The notes under the pieces were generated by a model that had not been told where the DNA came from, made no database searches, and saw only the letters and a program-made list of their open reading frames with translations. Below are positions 10,439 to 21,960 of a stretch of DNA of 36,032 nucleotides, one piece after another (position 1 is the stretch's first letter; each line of letters starts with the position of its first letter). The position numbers and the translations under genes are program-made. This DNA is from Tulasnella sp. 424 (Eukaryota; Basidiomycota; Agaricomycetes; Cantharellales; Tulasnellaceae). The DNA is taken from the NCBI GenBank assembly GCA_019633425.1, contig WSUB01000278.1, positions 1 through 36,032 of the forward strand, read 5' to 3'.

Positions 10439-12862
10439 CTACGGAAAGCACATGAATTGACTGAGCCATCGCGCACTGACTTTGTTTAACGAGAATGACG
10501 ACTTACGGAAGAGAATACAAATCCCTGATCGACGCTGACTGCTCTTGCCACTGGCACCAACGTTCGTCCGGATCTCGAACACGCCTCGCATGATTCTGAG
10601 GGGAAAGGTCAGGAAATATGAGATATCTCGAATGGAAGGAAATTCGAACCTGGTTCCGGCGAGAGAGAGCGTCAACCCCCATCACGAACTCGTTGAACAT
10701 GTTGCGGAACTCTTCGCGCTTTTCACGTATCACCCTCGGTTCTACCCAGAGCACTGGGTGATGAGAGAAAAGCTTATGAGTGGGTGGACCAAATGTCCGC
10801 AAAAGCGTGACTGATTCATCGTATACAAGGTCGACTTGATAAGCGGTTCGGACCTTTTGGAAATACTGGTTTGGCATATCAAAGAGGCATGTTGGGATGC
10901 TATTGAACCTGCAGGGAGGTGGATCAACGCGAGCCAAGCAGTCATCGCCAGCCGACGTACTCCGTACTTGCCGCGCATACATCGCACTCTCGCTCCCAAA
11001 CTTGTGCCAAGTCGCACCGAATCTTCCTTGTAATCTGTCGTGCTGCTTCCGGGACCCGAGGACCCTGCAGAACAGGCTCACAGATTTCTAATAGGGTGAA
11101 CTTGCGTTCCATATCAATACGGTCACCAGAGCTCATTTGGCTGACATATTGGAGCATGGTGATCAGGATCTGGTCAAGGTCAAGACGGTTGCCAGAATCT
11201 GGTTCGACCAAGACATCGAATGCCTTCCTCAACGTCACGGCGGCATGTTCTGCATCCCTGTTGGAACCGAAGTGCATTGTAAGCCCACTCGGAAAGAAAT
11301 CTGTATATTTATGGATTACGAACCCTCTATATGCCTGCCGAAGAGAATAAAGTGAACCGATGTAGATGGATGTCAAATGAGGAAGGTTGGAAACGACGAA
11401 GGAGAGGACGCAGAGCAACGTCCAGTCGCAATGTTTCTGGCCGGTAGTGCAGATCACTAGGTGATTGTGGAAGCTCTTGATGTTCTCGAAGGAGGGAATA
11501 TATGTATAGAGCTGGAGTATAGAAAATGAGAGGGTGCTTCGAATCAGGCAAGCCGGAGCGTTCAGAATTTGTGGACTCGGAACCAAGACCGATGTCCTCT
11601 GGACAGCGGCTACGGAATCTGTCAAGTCCTTAAAGTCACTCCATTCAATGTCAAGAAGAAGAACACAGTGGGCCGCGGCAGCGCAGTACAGCCGCTGGAC
11701 GGCCGTTGCAAAAAGGACCTGATCTTGACCTCGAAGTTGCAAGCCTCGGGAATATGAATTTCGTAATTGGCCAATGAAACGTTCCCGAAATTCCTTATCA
11801 CTCCACAGTTGCTCCATTTGGGCGACGGATGTGATCCCAAAGATGTTTGCTGCAGCGCTAAGATGAGTTAGAGGGTCATCGGATGTACAAATGGCTCGTT
11901 GGAGAGCGAGGACCTGGAGGGACTCCAGGGATTCCTCAACTCGATCGTGGGTAAATGCATCCAGCAACGATGTGAGAGAAAAGGTCCTAATCTGGTCCCA
12001 CGTCCACCCCTTGACGGTGCCTATGGCTGAGGGTATCTTGGATGCGCTCCAGAAGAGCATGTGTGAAAGGGGACTGTGGAACGGACAGAACTTATCCCGG
12101 ATAGTGCAGAGTGCGCTGCCGATGAAGAACGCGAGACCAATGTACAAGGGTATTCCGACGAGAATGGCGATTGTGGGGCTGAGGTGGTGAAGGTAGAGGA
12201 GCAGTGAAACGCAGAAAATGATGAGACCAATTTGGAGGAGAGACGGAAGTACATCGTCCAAGATGGGCTCAAGCTGCCACCGTTCAGCTCCGAGGTACCG
12301 CTTGAGCTGCTCCCACCGCTGGCGCTCTGCACCACCTCCACTACGCTTGCGGTAGTAGAAGAGCCACTGTCGACCCAGGACCGCCAGGAAGGAGGAGATA
12401 ATTGCAAATGCAAGGCTCAACGCGAAGAGCGCGTTGATAGCGAAGATGTTGCCCGCAGGGGAGAACTCCGCGGAAGGAAGTGCGGAATCGGTGGGAAGGC
12501 TGTCGTTCCTCCCTTGGATTAAAATTTGGGCAAGCAAAGCATTAGTGTCATCAGCGGGGTCGGCGGACAAGAGAGGAAGGGTGAGGGCAAGGAATGCGGT
12601 ATTGACACCTGCGAAAAGACCCGCCTGTATATCGGGTGTGGTGCACTTAGGAGACCGTTGGCATACGGAAGATCTATTTACTCACGAAAATTAGCAATCC
12701 ATCGAGTTGCCCTTTTAGTCTCTCGACCATATCGTCATCTATTTCATCCGCGAGGGCATCGTAGCAGCGGTAGAATTTACCGCCGTCTTGCCCAAACTCT
12801 TCCGTCGGGTCCGGAACTTCAAAGACGGGAGGGTTTAGGGGGTTTTGAGCGGTAGCGTTCAT
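10439..12862 (-). CDS. DUF6535-family multi-pass membrane protein, copy B, intact (754 residues)
   Basis: Four exons join in frame. They are 12862-12686, 12624-10961, 10908-10507 and 10460-10439, separated by introns of 61, 52 and 46 nt with GTGAGT/ACAG, GTACGT/GCAG and GTAAGT/TCAG ends. The sum is 755 codons including the stop. The N-terminus (about 59 residues) is acidic and soluble. Hydrophobic segments lie near residues 60-80, 122-143, 188-205 and 210-232, with a basic, arginine-rich loop (YYRKRSGGGAERQRWEQLKR) between the second and third. The remaining 500 residues are soluble. This layout and the 'LLIFAGLF' start of the first membrane segment fit DUF6535 proteins of Agaricomycetes, whose function is not known. 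The start was set at MNATAQ, shared by all three copies. An upstream in-frame Met at 13126 is not conserved in frame. It shares a divergent spacer with transporter copy 3. Confidence 0.8.
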
Positions 12863-14044
12863 TGAAAACGGTAGCTGAAGTGACTTTGATATCAAGGAGG
12901 ATCCGTCTTTCCTGGTTTCGGGGGAGGTGGTGGAAGATGGACGAAAGCGTGGGTTGGGACTTGCCTTGAGGCATCCGCGCGGCGATTGGGGCACAGCCAC
13001 GCTCGGACCTCCCGCCGGAGTTCCCCGCACCGAAGTCCGTCTTGACCTACTTACGACCGAGAAATCGACCCTCAACAACTGTATGAAGAAGGTTCGGATG
13101 AACTGATCGGAGAGAGCCGATCGCAATCCGTTGAATGTGATGATGCAGATGAGTCCTTGCCATTGGTCGTTCTGAAAGCCTCCGTTGTTTGAGGCTGGTT
13201 CAGAGTCATTCAGACCTTTAATGATACTGAGGTAAGTCTTCTACCAACTATGATCGTCTTATGACACTTGTGAGGCCTTAAAGCCTGGCCCGACTATCGA
13301 TTTACCATTGGCAGTCACTTCAGAGTGTACGTGGTGGGTTCAAGTTTAGCACGTCGATCGTGAACGTTAGAACATGCGCTGCCGAGAATCGCTCTGGCCG
13401 GGACATTTTTCTGCACCGACTTCACGGCTAATGGTGGGTTAATTTTAGGTCCTGGTGTAAATAGAATCCCGCGAAACTCTCCCAATTCGTTTGGGCTGGG
13501 TGTGCGGGCCCACTGCTAGCCGACGTGTTGCCCGGGAGTAGCTCAAGACATCTTGTAACGATTCGTTTAAATATATTGCATACATGCTCAAATTAGCACG
13601 GTGCTGGCAGCTACCGGACCTGAGAAGACTGGGATGAGACAGCCGAGAGGTGCGATTTGGTGCGGGGGGCCGGGAGAGAAAGGGGTGAAGCACGATCGAA
13701 AGTTATACGCGCGTCTTGTGCTGGTCTCGCGCGATATCATTGCGAAGGAGAGCCACAAGGCCAGTGGAAAGAGGAGAAGTGAATGATTCTATAGTCTTTT
13801 GAAGAACTGCAGCTGGAAGGGGAGGGAGGCTGGTGCAGCGAGAGGTAATTGGGGATGTGATGACGTCGACGGGGTTTTGGTGGAAAGGTACGAAGTCAGG
13901 GTCGCTGTCTTATTGGTCGCCCATCCACCCATGTCTCTATCCTCATCCTCGCACTACGGAACTCGACCTCCTTATCGAATTATCTATACGTCTTTACCTG
14001 CCAGCGACTTTCATCGTCGGTCTCATTCCCCTCAGCCGCAAACC
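12863..14044. promoter_or_regulatory. Shared divergent 5' region, unit 3, with unit-specific middle part
   Basis: The part next to DUF6535 copy B matches the other units. The middle (about 13600-13880) has diverged strongly and I see no gene in it. From about 13890 the transporter-proximal block resumes, and this block is then repeated downstream (see 13894-14330). Promoter function is inferred. Confidence 0.35.
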
Positions 14045-14330
14045 ATGATGAACGACAGCGAAGTCTCGTTGAAAGAGGGGTTGTTGGTGTCAAGGTACGA
14101 ACTTCAGGGTCGCCGCCCATAAACTGCCAACTCCGCTTTCTATTTCCCCTTCCACCCATGTCTCTATCTCCTTCCTCTGACTGCAGGACTCGTTCTAGAG
14201 TGTCCTCCCTCTCGAATTCCTCATATTCTCCAACCAGCGAGCTTCATTGTGGCTCTCCTCGAGCAGCAGCTTAGACCACGTTGAACAATAGCGGGGTCTC
14301 ATTGAAAAAGTCGTATATGGGGACTCGCTC
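13894..14330 (+). repeat. Imperfect tandem duplication of the transporter 5' block
   Basis: Two successive blocks of about 210-230 bp contain the same landmarks in the same order: TCAGGGTCGC, CCACCCATGTCTCTATC, GGAACTCG or GGACTCG, the CCAGCGA...TTCAT element, GTCTCATT or GCTCTCCT, and a GATGAACGACAG or TTGAACAATAG start-like motif followed by GTTGAAA or TTGAAAAAG. Units 1 and 2 have this block once. The second block lacks a good ATG. Confidence 0.5.
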
Positions 14331-15724
14331 TCAGTAGCGACTGCAGCTCGGGCTCCTGCTCCTCCTAAACCGGATCCTACACCCAAGCTGTTTGAAATGC
14401 CTCTGAAATACGTCTCGTAACGTGGTCCGTAGCGACGAAGCATGGCGGAAATTGCAATACTGACCGACCGCCTCACCCGCTTTAGCCTCGCTCGCCTACC
14501 ACACTCTGCCGTATCCACCGCAGCGTCCAAGACGGAGCCGCAGTCCTTATCAGCGACCTTCTCAAAGGACCCATCTTCCTCTTCATCGCTCTTCTCTGCA
14601 CCGAACCAGACACCGGCAGCACGCGAATCGCCACCACCTCCGTGCCCACCGCTCCCAAAGCCGAATACACACTGCTCTCCAAATCCAAGCGCGCCGTTGC
14701 AGCAGCCTCCCCACCTTCCCTCGTGTGCTCGACCAGCCGGTTAATTGGGCGGTTAGGAAGCTGGGCCGAGAAATGTTCGGCCCGGACTGCTGGAAGCTGT
14801 CCATCCCCCCTGATCTTGCGCGTCACTCAAAACGACTCGCAGTTGGTCGCGACTTCGAACTTGGGCGTCGCTACGTTCCAAGTGACGTGCAGATGAAGAT
14901 TTTCACCACGGACGGGTTCAGCGTCCTGATGTTGAGGAAGAAGTTGAGCACCGTCGAGTGGCTTAGCTTGCTGGGATTGGCGAGTTGGAGTCGTGCAGAT
15001 CCAAACAGGAGCGGTCGTGCATCGTGATAGCAGGGGTGGAGACTCGGTCGTGAAGCACGTCGTGCACGCTCTGAAAGGCTTCTTGGCCATTTTATCCGCC
15101 TATAATACGTCTGAATTGGCTGGGGTTTACTTCGAGACGGTCCTCAAAGGATCTCAATCCGACTTGTGGATTCGCAACGTCCAACCTCCCTATCCCCCTC
15201 CTTCCGGCCCTCGTCCTTGTATTCTTCTCTGGAAACTCAACGACGGCATTTTCGGCGGGCGGTTCTGGAACTTGTTCGAGAACTTTGGCCGATGGGCTTA
15301 GGCTAGTACGGTCCTCATGCAGGTGTTTAGAAGGTGTTTGGACGGTTGGTCACCGCCGTGGTGACCAAATACGCCGACAACATCATGAAGGGCTTCGCGA
15401 CGAGTTTAATCATTATCATCTCGTTCCTCACCTCCGTCGCCCTCTTTGACTTCAGCATCACGGTTCCGTTTTGTCGTTGGGTCCAGCATCGTCCTCGCTG
15501 CCACGCGGTTCTACAACCAACCTGCCGAGGAGAAGTGTTGGGAGGTCGTTCACGAGAATTTGGACGGAGATGAAGGGTCGGGTATGAGGGTTAGCCTCTC
15601 GTTGTTGTCGTTGAAGGGCAGCGGACGCAAGTCGGTCACACAAGGTGCAGGAACACCTCTGAACTGGTCGAAAGTGAAAGCCGACGGAAACCCGAGCTTA
15701 GCTCCGTTCGGCCTCGGTCTTTGA
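14045..15724 (+). pseudogene. Nucleotide-sugar transporter (SLC35A type), copy 3, divergent and broken
   Basis: The starting motif ATGATGAACGACAG is followed by transporter pieces in several frames: MPLKYVS at about 14398, TAPKAEYTLLSKSKRA, CWKLSIP, QLVATSNLGVATFQV, FSVLMLRKKLSTVEWLSLL, KGFLAILSAYNTSELAGVYF and FGRLVTAVVTKYAD. The segment encoding LVTLTLQNA...MHYS is deleted between about 14420 and 14510. One extra base near 14805 is offset by one missing base near 14885, and further shifts follow near 14985, 15300 and 15475. The product ends at a shorter, different tail at 15724. It is more diverged than copies 1 and 2, so it is probably the oldest member, and no DUF6535 gene follows it. Confidence 0.75.
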
Positions 15725-17008
15725 GGTGACCAAACGGCCGAGGAGTTGTGACAAGCGTTACGCGATACGAGCATGAGTTTGACCTGAGTTCATGAACAAA
15801 ATTACGAGTTGATTTGGCATAGATTCTGATGCCATTGTCGTCGCCATGCAGAGGCTAAAGCGGAAGCCAATTAGATAGAAAGTCGTATTGACACAGAGTT
15901 CTCGGGGTCTTCAGACCGCGTCACGCATGATCTGAAACTCCGGCAGTGCAGAGGATAAAGCGAGACCGATCCGATTTCCAATTGAGGTTGAAAGGGAATT
16001 CGGTAGGGGGTCAAAAAGGGGGCAAATAGAAACTAAATGGAGGTCAATCTGGTTTCAAAGGGAGTCCGATCAAAGTTCAAAGGGAGACCAATAAATGATT
16101 AACATCTCGCCAAGGGGAGGACAACCGAACGTGAGGGCGAGCGCAATAGATGGCCGAAAAGGGTCCGGTAAAGGCTGAAGGAAAGTCCATACTCTATCTA
16201 GTACGTAGTAGGAGGGACCAGATTCCCACTTATTCCTTTGATTATTAGAGCCGTTCGGTTACAAGCCAAGGGGCTGCATTTCGTCGCGCAAGGGTCTGCC
16301 GCTGTGTTATCAGGATGATGCGGGATCTAAAAAGCAAGTTAGTGGTTTGAGAATCTCAATGAAAAACGGTAGCTCGACGGAAATGCAAAGGAAAGCAATG
16401 CGAACGGCGACTAGGGTTTGGTACAGTTGGCTCCTCTCTCAGCACCCTTATAGCGCAAATCCGATAGTCCCGAATGCGAGGATATATCGTGCGCGCGTTG
16501 TCACTGAACTGAACCTCGTTTAATGAAACGCTTCTTCAGTGTACGCTTTGAGGCTCTGGTCTCAAAGGCGACCGGCTGTTTACTTGTCTCGCGATACACT
16601 GCTTGCCCTGTATGATGGAGCTGGTGTCCGAGGATAAAGAACTTCTGAAGAGGACTAGAAGCGGCAAGGACAAAAAAGGCGACGTAGGTTTCCTTTTGTG
16701 TGTTCGATTTTAAGTGAGCTGATTATCCTTGGCGGTATCCGTAGGCTCGCAGCGCTCAGCTTGAGATTCTGCTTTTGCTACACCCTACCAACTGTTTCGT
16801 TTAGGCGTCAGCTCCCACCCTTTTCTTGTCCTTTCCGGCTGTGCCCGTTCGCATGACGTTTCAATAGCTATAGTGAGCCTTTCCATCGTCGTGTCAACTG
16901 AGAGCGCGACGTAGCCCTACGCGACGCGACTCAGCATTCTCGAGCAACATGGAAATAGAGCGAGCACAAAGAGGCGAAAAGATATAAAGAGCCTTACTCC
17001 GCTAGGGG
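15725..17008. other. Intergenic, no gene seen; short purine-rich repeats
   Basis: No open frame with plausible coding character. Around 15990-16110 a purine-rich stretch repeats TCAAAGGGAG at short intervals, and CAAAAAGGGGG lies close by. The last 100 bp precede the next gene and contain its TATA box. Confidence 0.5.
16983..16988 (+). promoter_or_regulatory. TATA box of the 17009 gene
   Basis: TATAAA 26 bp before the first ATG. A transcription start about 30 bp downstream would fall at or after the first ATG, which leaves open that the second in-frame ATG (17030, with A at -3) is the one used. Confidence 0.45.
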
Positions 17009-17911
17009 ATGGTCCATCCACGGAATACGAACATGTCTATCTTCCTAAACGGACCTCTCACTTTCATTCAAGATGGCAAATCTCCCCACTTTTCCCTTCC
17101 AACGTCGAGCTTGCCCAACCTGGAACTTCACCCGGAAGGAGCTATCCCGAGATGTCAGGGCAAATCCAACACCATACACGTGACTGGAATCCTACAGCCC
17201 TGTGCCAACATTTCCGACGTTGCAAGGCGGCCTCTTAGTTTGCGTGCGACCTCATGGGTGCCGGCGTCAGCATTGGGCGTTCCTACCCTGGACAACCCCG
17301 TTATTGTCGTCCACGGGACTGTTCACCACAAGCAAAAGGAATCGCAGGCGATTCTGATGAGCATAGGGGATGGGTCACTGCAAGTCAGGTAAGTGCGACC
17401 AGCCGCACACTATGGATTGGGCTCTAACTGTTGCCATAGGCTGGATCTATCAAGGTTCGGTGAAGCCCCGTTCTCTAAATCACTCCCTTATGGGAAAATT
17501 CTCCAAGCTGTCGGCCATCTTCAAGATATTGGGAGGAATACCGACGGCTTCAGTATTCTGATCACAGTACAGCCCTCATGGATCAGCCACCATGAAGCCT
17601 TCAACAAACCTACAGTACTATGGCCGCTTCCAGATCAACTCCAAGAATCCAAGAGGAGATCTTCCTCTTCGATAGCCCAATCTTCCAGGAAAGCTGCTGC
17701 TCTGAAAACCCCCACGACGCCTGCCACGCCCCAAAAGCCGACCTGGCGACTACCTACCCCAGAGTCAAGCCCGAGGAAGCGCAAGGAAAGGGATGCCCCA
17801 GAAACACGCATGGAAGGAGAAAACAAGCGAATCAAGTTTGAGCCAGAGCAATCTCCTTTACTGGGTAGCCGCCGTCGCAGGGTATCTTCAAGGACTAAGA
17901 AAGCCGCCTGA
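17009..17911 (+). CDS. Hypothetical protein with basic, nuclear-type C-terminal tail (283 residues)
   Basis: Two exons, 17009-17388 and 17440-17911, are joined by a 51-nt intron (GTAAGT...CATAG) within an arginine codon, giving 283 residues. The first 190 residues look folded, with alternating hydrophobic stretches (IHVTGILQPCANIS, NPVIVVHGTVHHK, FSILITVQPSW) that could be a beta-rich domain. The rest is Ser/Pro/Lys-rich and holds basic clusters resembling nuclear localisation signals: PRKRKERD near residue 236, NKRIKF near 254 and GSRRRRVSSRTKK near 270. I recognise no family. A nuclear, possibly DNA-associated protein is only an inference from the tail. If translation begins at the second ATG (17030) the protein is seven residues shorter. 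The gene stands alone, with a TATA box 26 bp upstream. Confidence 0.7.
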
Positions 17912-20577
17912 ACAGTCGTACTTTTTGGCGGGGCGGGAGGTTTTGTATTCTACCATGTATGCTGCGAGCTTAATTAGTGATTCTAGCTTGTAGTGCTCTA
18001 TTTGACGCTTGGGATACCGCCTTTCACTTGTTTCCTAGTTGAGCCGGGCTCTTGTTCGACAAACCAACCCACACCACAACCGCCGCTGTTCTAGGTAATC
18101 TATCAGCACTTCAATCTAAATACCTCCTGTCTGCGTTAATTTTACATTAACACATCTCGAAGGTTGGGTGGCTAACCTCACAATATGGGGAAATCAGAAT
18201 CCAAAGTCAAAGGTCGAGTATAAGCAAGGAAAATGCTATCAGTGAGTTATCTGAAGAGTGGGCCAGACATAATAAAAAGGGCACGAGGCGCAAGCTGATG
18301 AAGACGGCGAGAAAGGGCGAGAAGGCAAGGGTTGTTGCTTCACAACAAGGGCAAGAAAGGGAATTAAGTAAGGAAATGTAGCGACTACAGGACGTGAACC
18401 TAGATGAAGGAGAGGGACAAGGTTTCTGACGCAAGCAGAGGGGCAAAGGTCAGCTTTCTACGAACCTGGTGGAACCACGAACGAGGATTGGCAGTGCTGA
18501 AGGAGAAGCAGTTCGCGAAATGGATTGGAAAGCCTCCAGTGGCAGCGATATATTGGGGAATGGGGCGAGTTGCATTCGCGCGCGAGAGAAAGTCCCGGTC
18601 TTAGTAGGGGACTGGATTGAACCCGGCATTGTCGAGTGCAAACGTAGTTGGGTACCTTGTTTCTTTGACTGCGCCACCATTCCTCCCAAGAGCCGAAGAA
18701 TCAAGACTGCACTCATTCTGGCCCACTCTTTTTCGTCAAACACACTCGGAATCATCTTAATAAAGTTGAATGGGCTCAAAGTACTTTATGCCTTGAGCAT
18801 CTAGCTCTATGAGGAGGTGGCTTCCCCTCCGACCCAGTTCAGGGGCTGGCCAATATGCCGGACTTCCTATTTCCTTCCGACCCAGGAAACTCTCCTTGAA
18901 AAATCCATGAGACAGATATCCGTATCGTTCCCAAGCATTGCTTTGGCTGCAGACGCTCACTACCAACGCCACACCCCGATGCTCCCCTTTGGTCAGTCGT
19001 CCTAAAAACCATAGCTGCATTCTCCCAAATATAGATACTAAATAACGCTAAAGCTTCAAATATGACTCTGCCGCTAACCAGTGTGAAAGAAGCCACTTGC
19101 TCGACCTCACTCTTGGAAGACCAATTTATTCGGGTATCAATGTAAATACAAAATTTACTAAAAATGACAGGCGAGATCCTACAAATCAAAGGACAACGCA
19201 GACAAGTAAAAAACGATGGGAAGGAGAAGCTGCTGGGAGGGGGTTTCGGAGAATGACTGCTAGTGAAGGTGGTGTTCTGTCAGTCAACAGTGTAAAGAGT
19301 CGAAAAGGCTAGACTATCACATACCATAGTCGAATAGAGCAAGGGGTATTTATTATATAGTATTTACAATATATTTACTGTTTACTATTTATTTACACCC
19401 ATGAGTGTAAATGTAAACTAAATGGTTGGAGCCTTAGTATGATCCGAGAACGACAAACAAACATGACCCCCTCGGCCTATCGCTCCCTGACACACCCAGA
19501 ATCCCGACTGACCACTGACACAGTTGAGGATGTCAGCAAAGGTGGGAGGCGAACGTTCAATGCCCAATTTCCGAAAACTATTGGGTGTGGACTGGTCACT
19601 ATAGGCCGTGAAGCTGTTGCTGGCGCGCTGTCCAGGTAGGGCTGTATATGTTTATGTATTAACGAAATTCCCAGAGCCCGTCACGGTGATGGGTCTTAAG
19701 TACCAGCAGAACTGAGCTGTCGCGAAGCGCCCATCAGCTTTACCATTCTATGGCCGCTTCCTCTTCTGGCTTCCCCGTTTCGCCTCTCCACTGGATGCAC
19801 TTCACTTCGACACGGAGATGTAATCTCCACTCTTGATTGTAACCAACCGATGTTCTCTTGCTCTTCACTTCTTCTGGTAGATACTAGTTGTAAGCGGGGT
19901 ATCTGGGGTACTGTCCCCCTGCGCACCTCGACGTCCCACAGCGGTCTGCTCGCGCGTAATAAATTTAGATTATCATCATCACCCCGTTTCGCCTCCCGTT
20001 TGGACCAGCACGACCATGTGCACCTTCCTCGACTCTCAGATCTGGTATCAGTGGCTCATATGCGCGGTCATCAAGAACTGGTATTCCATCATATTCACTA
20101 CAGCAATTGACGAGGCGCCCGCAAACCGCCATGCCGTATTATTATTATTTTTTCCCACTCCAACACCTACCTGACCTCACCCCCAATCTGCTCGTGTCCC
20201 TTGGGTACCCCCTTCCACGCAATGCACAATCAAGCCGTGGGGTCGCGACCGTACGTCGACCGTGAGCAGTGAACGGCCGGCTCTAGTTTGCAATGTGGAC
20301 TGACATGCCTGGTAGCCATGCGGTGTCCCTAGTCCTCTAATATACCGACATCTCCAAGGACCTTCGGATTCATCGTCTCGCCAGATAGACTTTCGCTATG
20401 GTACGCGCAAATTTGGAATCTCCTGAAACAACGATCTAACGACGGTCACCTTTCGCTAGCCAAGGCGATAGCTACTTGCCGGTGGTTTCATATCGAGAGC
20501 TTCAACATCTCCTCCACACCGGTTCCTCTCCTACAGTGACAGTCTCTCCGCCATAGCGTCCTCCTCGCCTCCAGGAA
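17912..20577. other. Long stretch without a supported gene
   Basis: Open frames at 18404-18604 (+), 18450-18779 (-), 18757-19020 (-), 19439-19639 (+) and 19850-20110 (+) overlap one another or lack family likeness and splice support. I would not annotate them. The only distinct structures seen are the AT-rich repeat tract at 19345-19420 and the start of retrotransposon-like sequence near 20530. Confidence 0.5.
19345..19420. repeat. AT-rich tract with repeated TTTAC and a small inverted repeat
   Basis: TTTAC occurs four times (19363, 19374, 19381, 19392), followed by GTAAA twice (19407, 19413). TTTACAC (19392-19398) and GTGTAAA (19405-19411) form a 7-bp inverted repeat around a six-base loop. 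The tract lies in otherwise mixed-composition DNA and its function is unknown. Confidence 0.5.
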
Positions 20578-21960
20578 TCTGTCATTGATCTCGCCTTCAC
20601 ATCAAGCGCGGCCGCTGCGCTCTACCTCCGTTGCATCGCCTCACACGACGCCTCACACAACCACGGCTCAGACCACTACCCCGTCATCCATGAAGTCATG
20701 CTCGATCTCCCGGGACCAACCAGTGCCGGCCCAGGCGGGCCACCGACGATGCGCCCATCATCCTGACTCAAAAGATCTGGCATGACTGGAGGAACCACCG
20801 AGTCACCGCCTGTGCAACTGGATGTCAAGAGTGCCTTCACCACGGTATCCCGCCCACGTCTCATCCACAACATGCGACTCAGGCATATCCCAGAACACCT
20901 CACAAGGGTCATCAACTCCTTTTTGTCCGACCGGAAAACCTCAATTAAATGCGGGGACTTCACGAATGATCAACACCTGTGCGACGTCGGCATCCCGCAG
21001 AGCTCACCCCTCTTGGGCCTTCTGTACCTCTTTTACAATGCCCCACTGGTAGACCTCGACGGCGACCCGACCTTCACCGTCAACCTAGACTCACAAGGGC
21101 ATGCAGACGACATCAACATCGCGGCAATGGGAAAGACAGTTGAGGAGGCAAGAACGAAGCTCGAAAGCACAACCCTCATCACTGAAAGATGGTCGAGACA
21201 ATCGGCATCCTCCCTCGATTGGCCAAAACCAAATACATAGTGTTCACCCGAAACATGGGCAAGAAGGACCCAACTCCATTACGGTATGGCGGTCATGAAA
21301 TACAACCTCAACTTCGGTCACCTACCTGGGAATTGTCTTCGATGAGGAGCTCCGCTGGCATGAACATGGAACCCAGGCAGCCGCAAAAGATCATAAGGCG
21401 CTCATGGCACTGGCGGCCCTCGCGTGCACAACTTGGGGGATACCACTGCTACACTTCCGAAGACTCTATGAAGCGGTCGCGGTACCGTGGATGGATTATG
21501 GAGCCATAGTCTTCTAAGATCCTCCACCGACTCCAGGAAGTCCACCACCACGCACTGAGACTCATGCTCAGGGCGTTCCGGACCACACCTATCAACGGCC
21601 TCGAACACGACACGGACACCACCCCGCCGCACACCCGACTTGATCGCAAAATAGCACATGCAGCTGCACGCCTAATCGAATACCCCGATCCCGTCTACTT
21701 GACTCTACATACGCATCTGGCGTCTACCACACCGACTTCCCCATCTATCCCATCTCTGACCTCGCGCTTCATCGCACAATCGAACGCCGACAGGACAATC
21801 GGTCCGTTCTCCTATGTTCTCGGAGCCCAGCGCCGGTCGTGGGCGGAGCGGCAGCGCGCACACCAACCTCGCCACCACAGCAGCAGCAAGGTATCGTTCC
21901 GCTAGCATACAGCTCTTCCGTTATACGTCGCATGCCAACCAACCTCCGTTATGGATCTGG
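20578..21960 (+). mobile_element. LINE-type non-LTR retrotransposon relic, rearranged and frame-broken
   Basis: The first piece (from 20578) encodes SVIDLAFTSSAAA...GSDHYPVIHEV, the end of an exonuclease-endonuclease-phosphatase domain. About 110 bp later comes reverse transcriptase: LDVKSAF (motif A), FLSDRKTS, GIPQSSPL (motif B, normally QGSP) and HADDINIAAMGKT (motif C, catalytic DD kept). The fingers region that should lie between these pieces is missing, so there is an internal deletion. The post-RT part appears in other frames: ALAALACTTWGIPLLHFRRL around 21410, MDYGAIVF then TAA near 21515, and LRAFRTTP...HAAARLIEYP to about 21900. Gene order and motifs fit a fungal Tad/I-like LINE. 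No poly-A tail or target duplication was identified. Confidence 0.75.

Noticed and set aside
12674..13126. Longer N-terminus for DUF6535 copy B starting at the in-frame Met at 13126
   Set aside because: The upstream part is in a different frame in the sister unit (5818-6198), while MNATAQ is conserved in all three copies, so it is read as 5' untranslated sequence.
15990..16110. Repeated TCAAAGGGAG words as a possible minisatellite
   Set aside because: Only two or three irregularly spaced copies in purine-rich sequence.
18450..19020. Possible minus-strand gene with overlapping frames
   Set aside because: No family motif, no convincing splice signals and overlapping frames on both strands.
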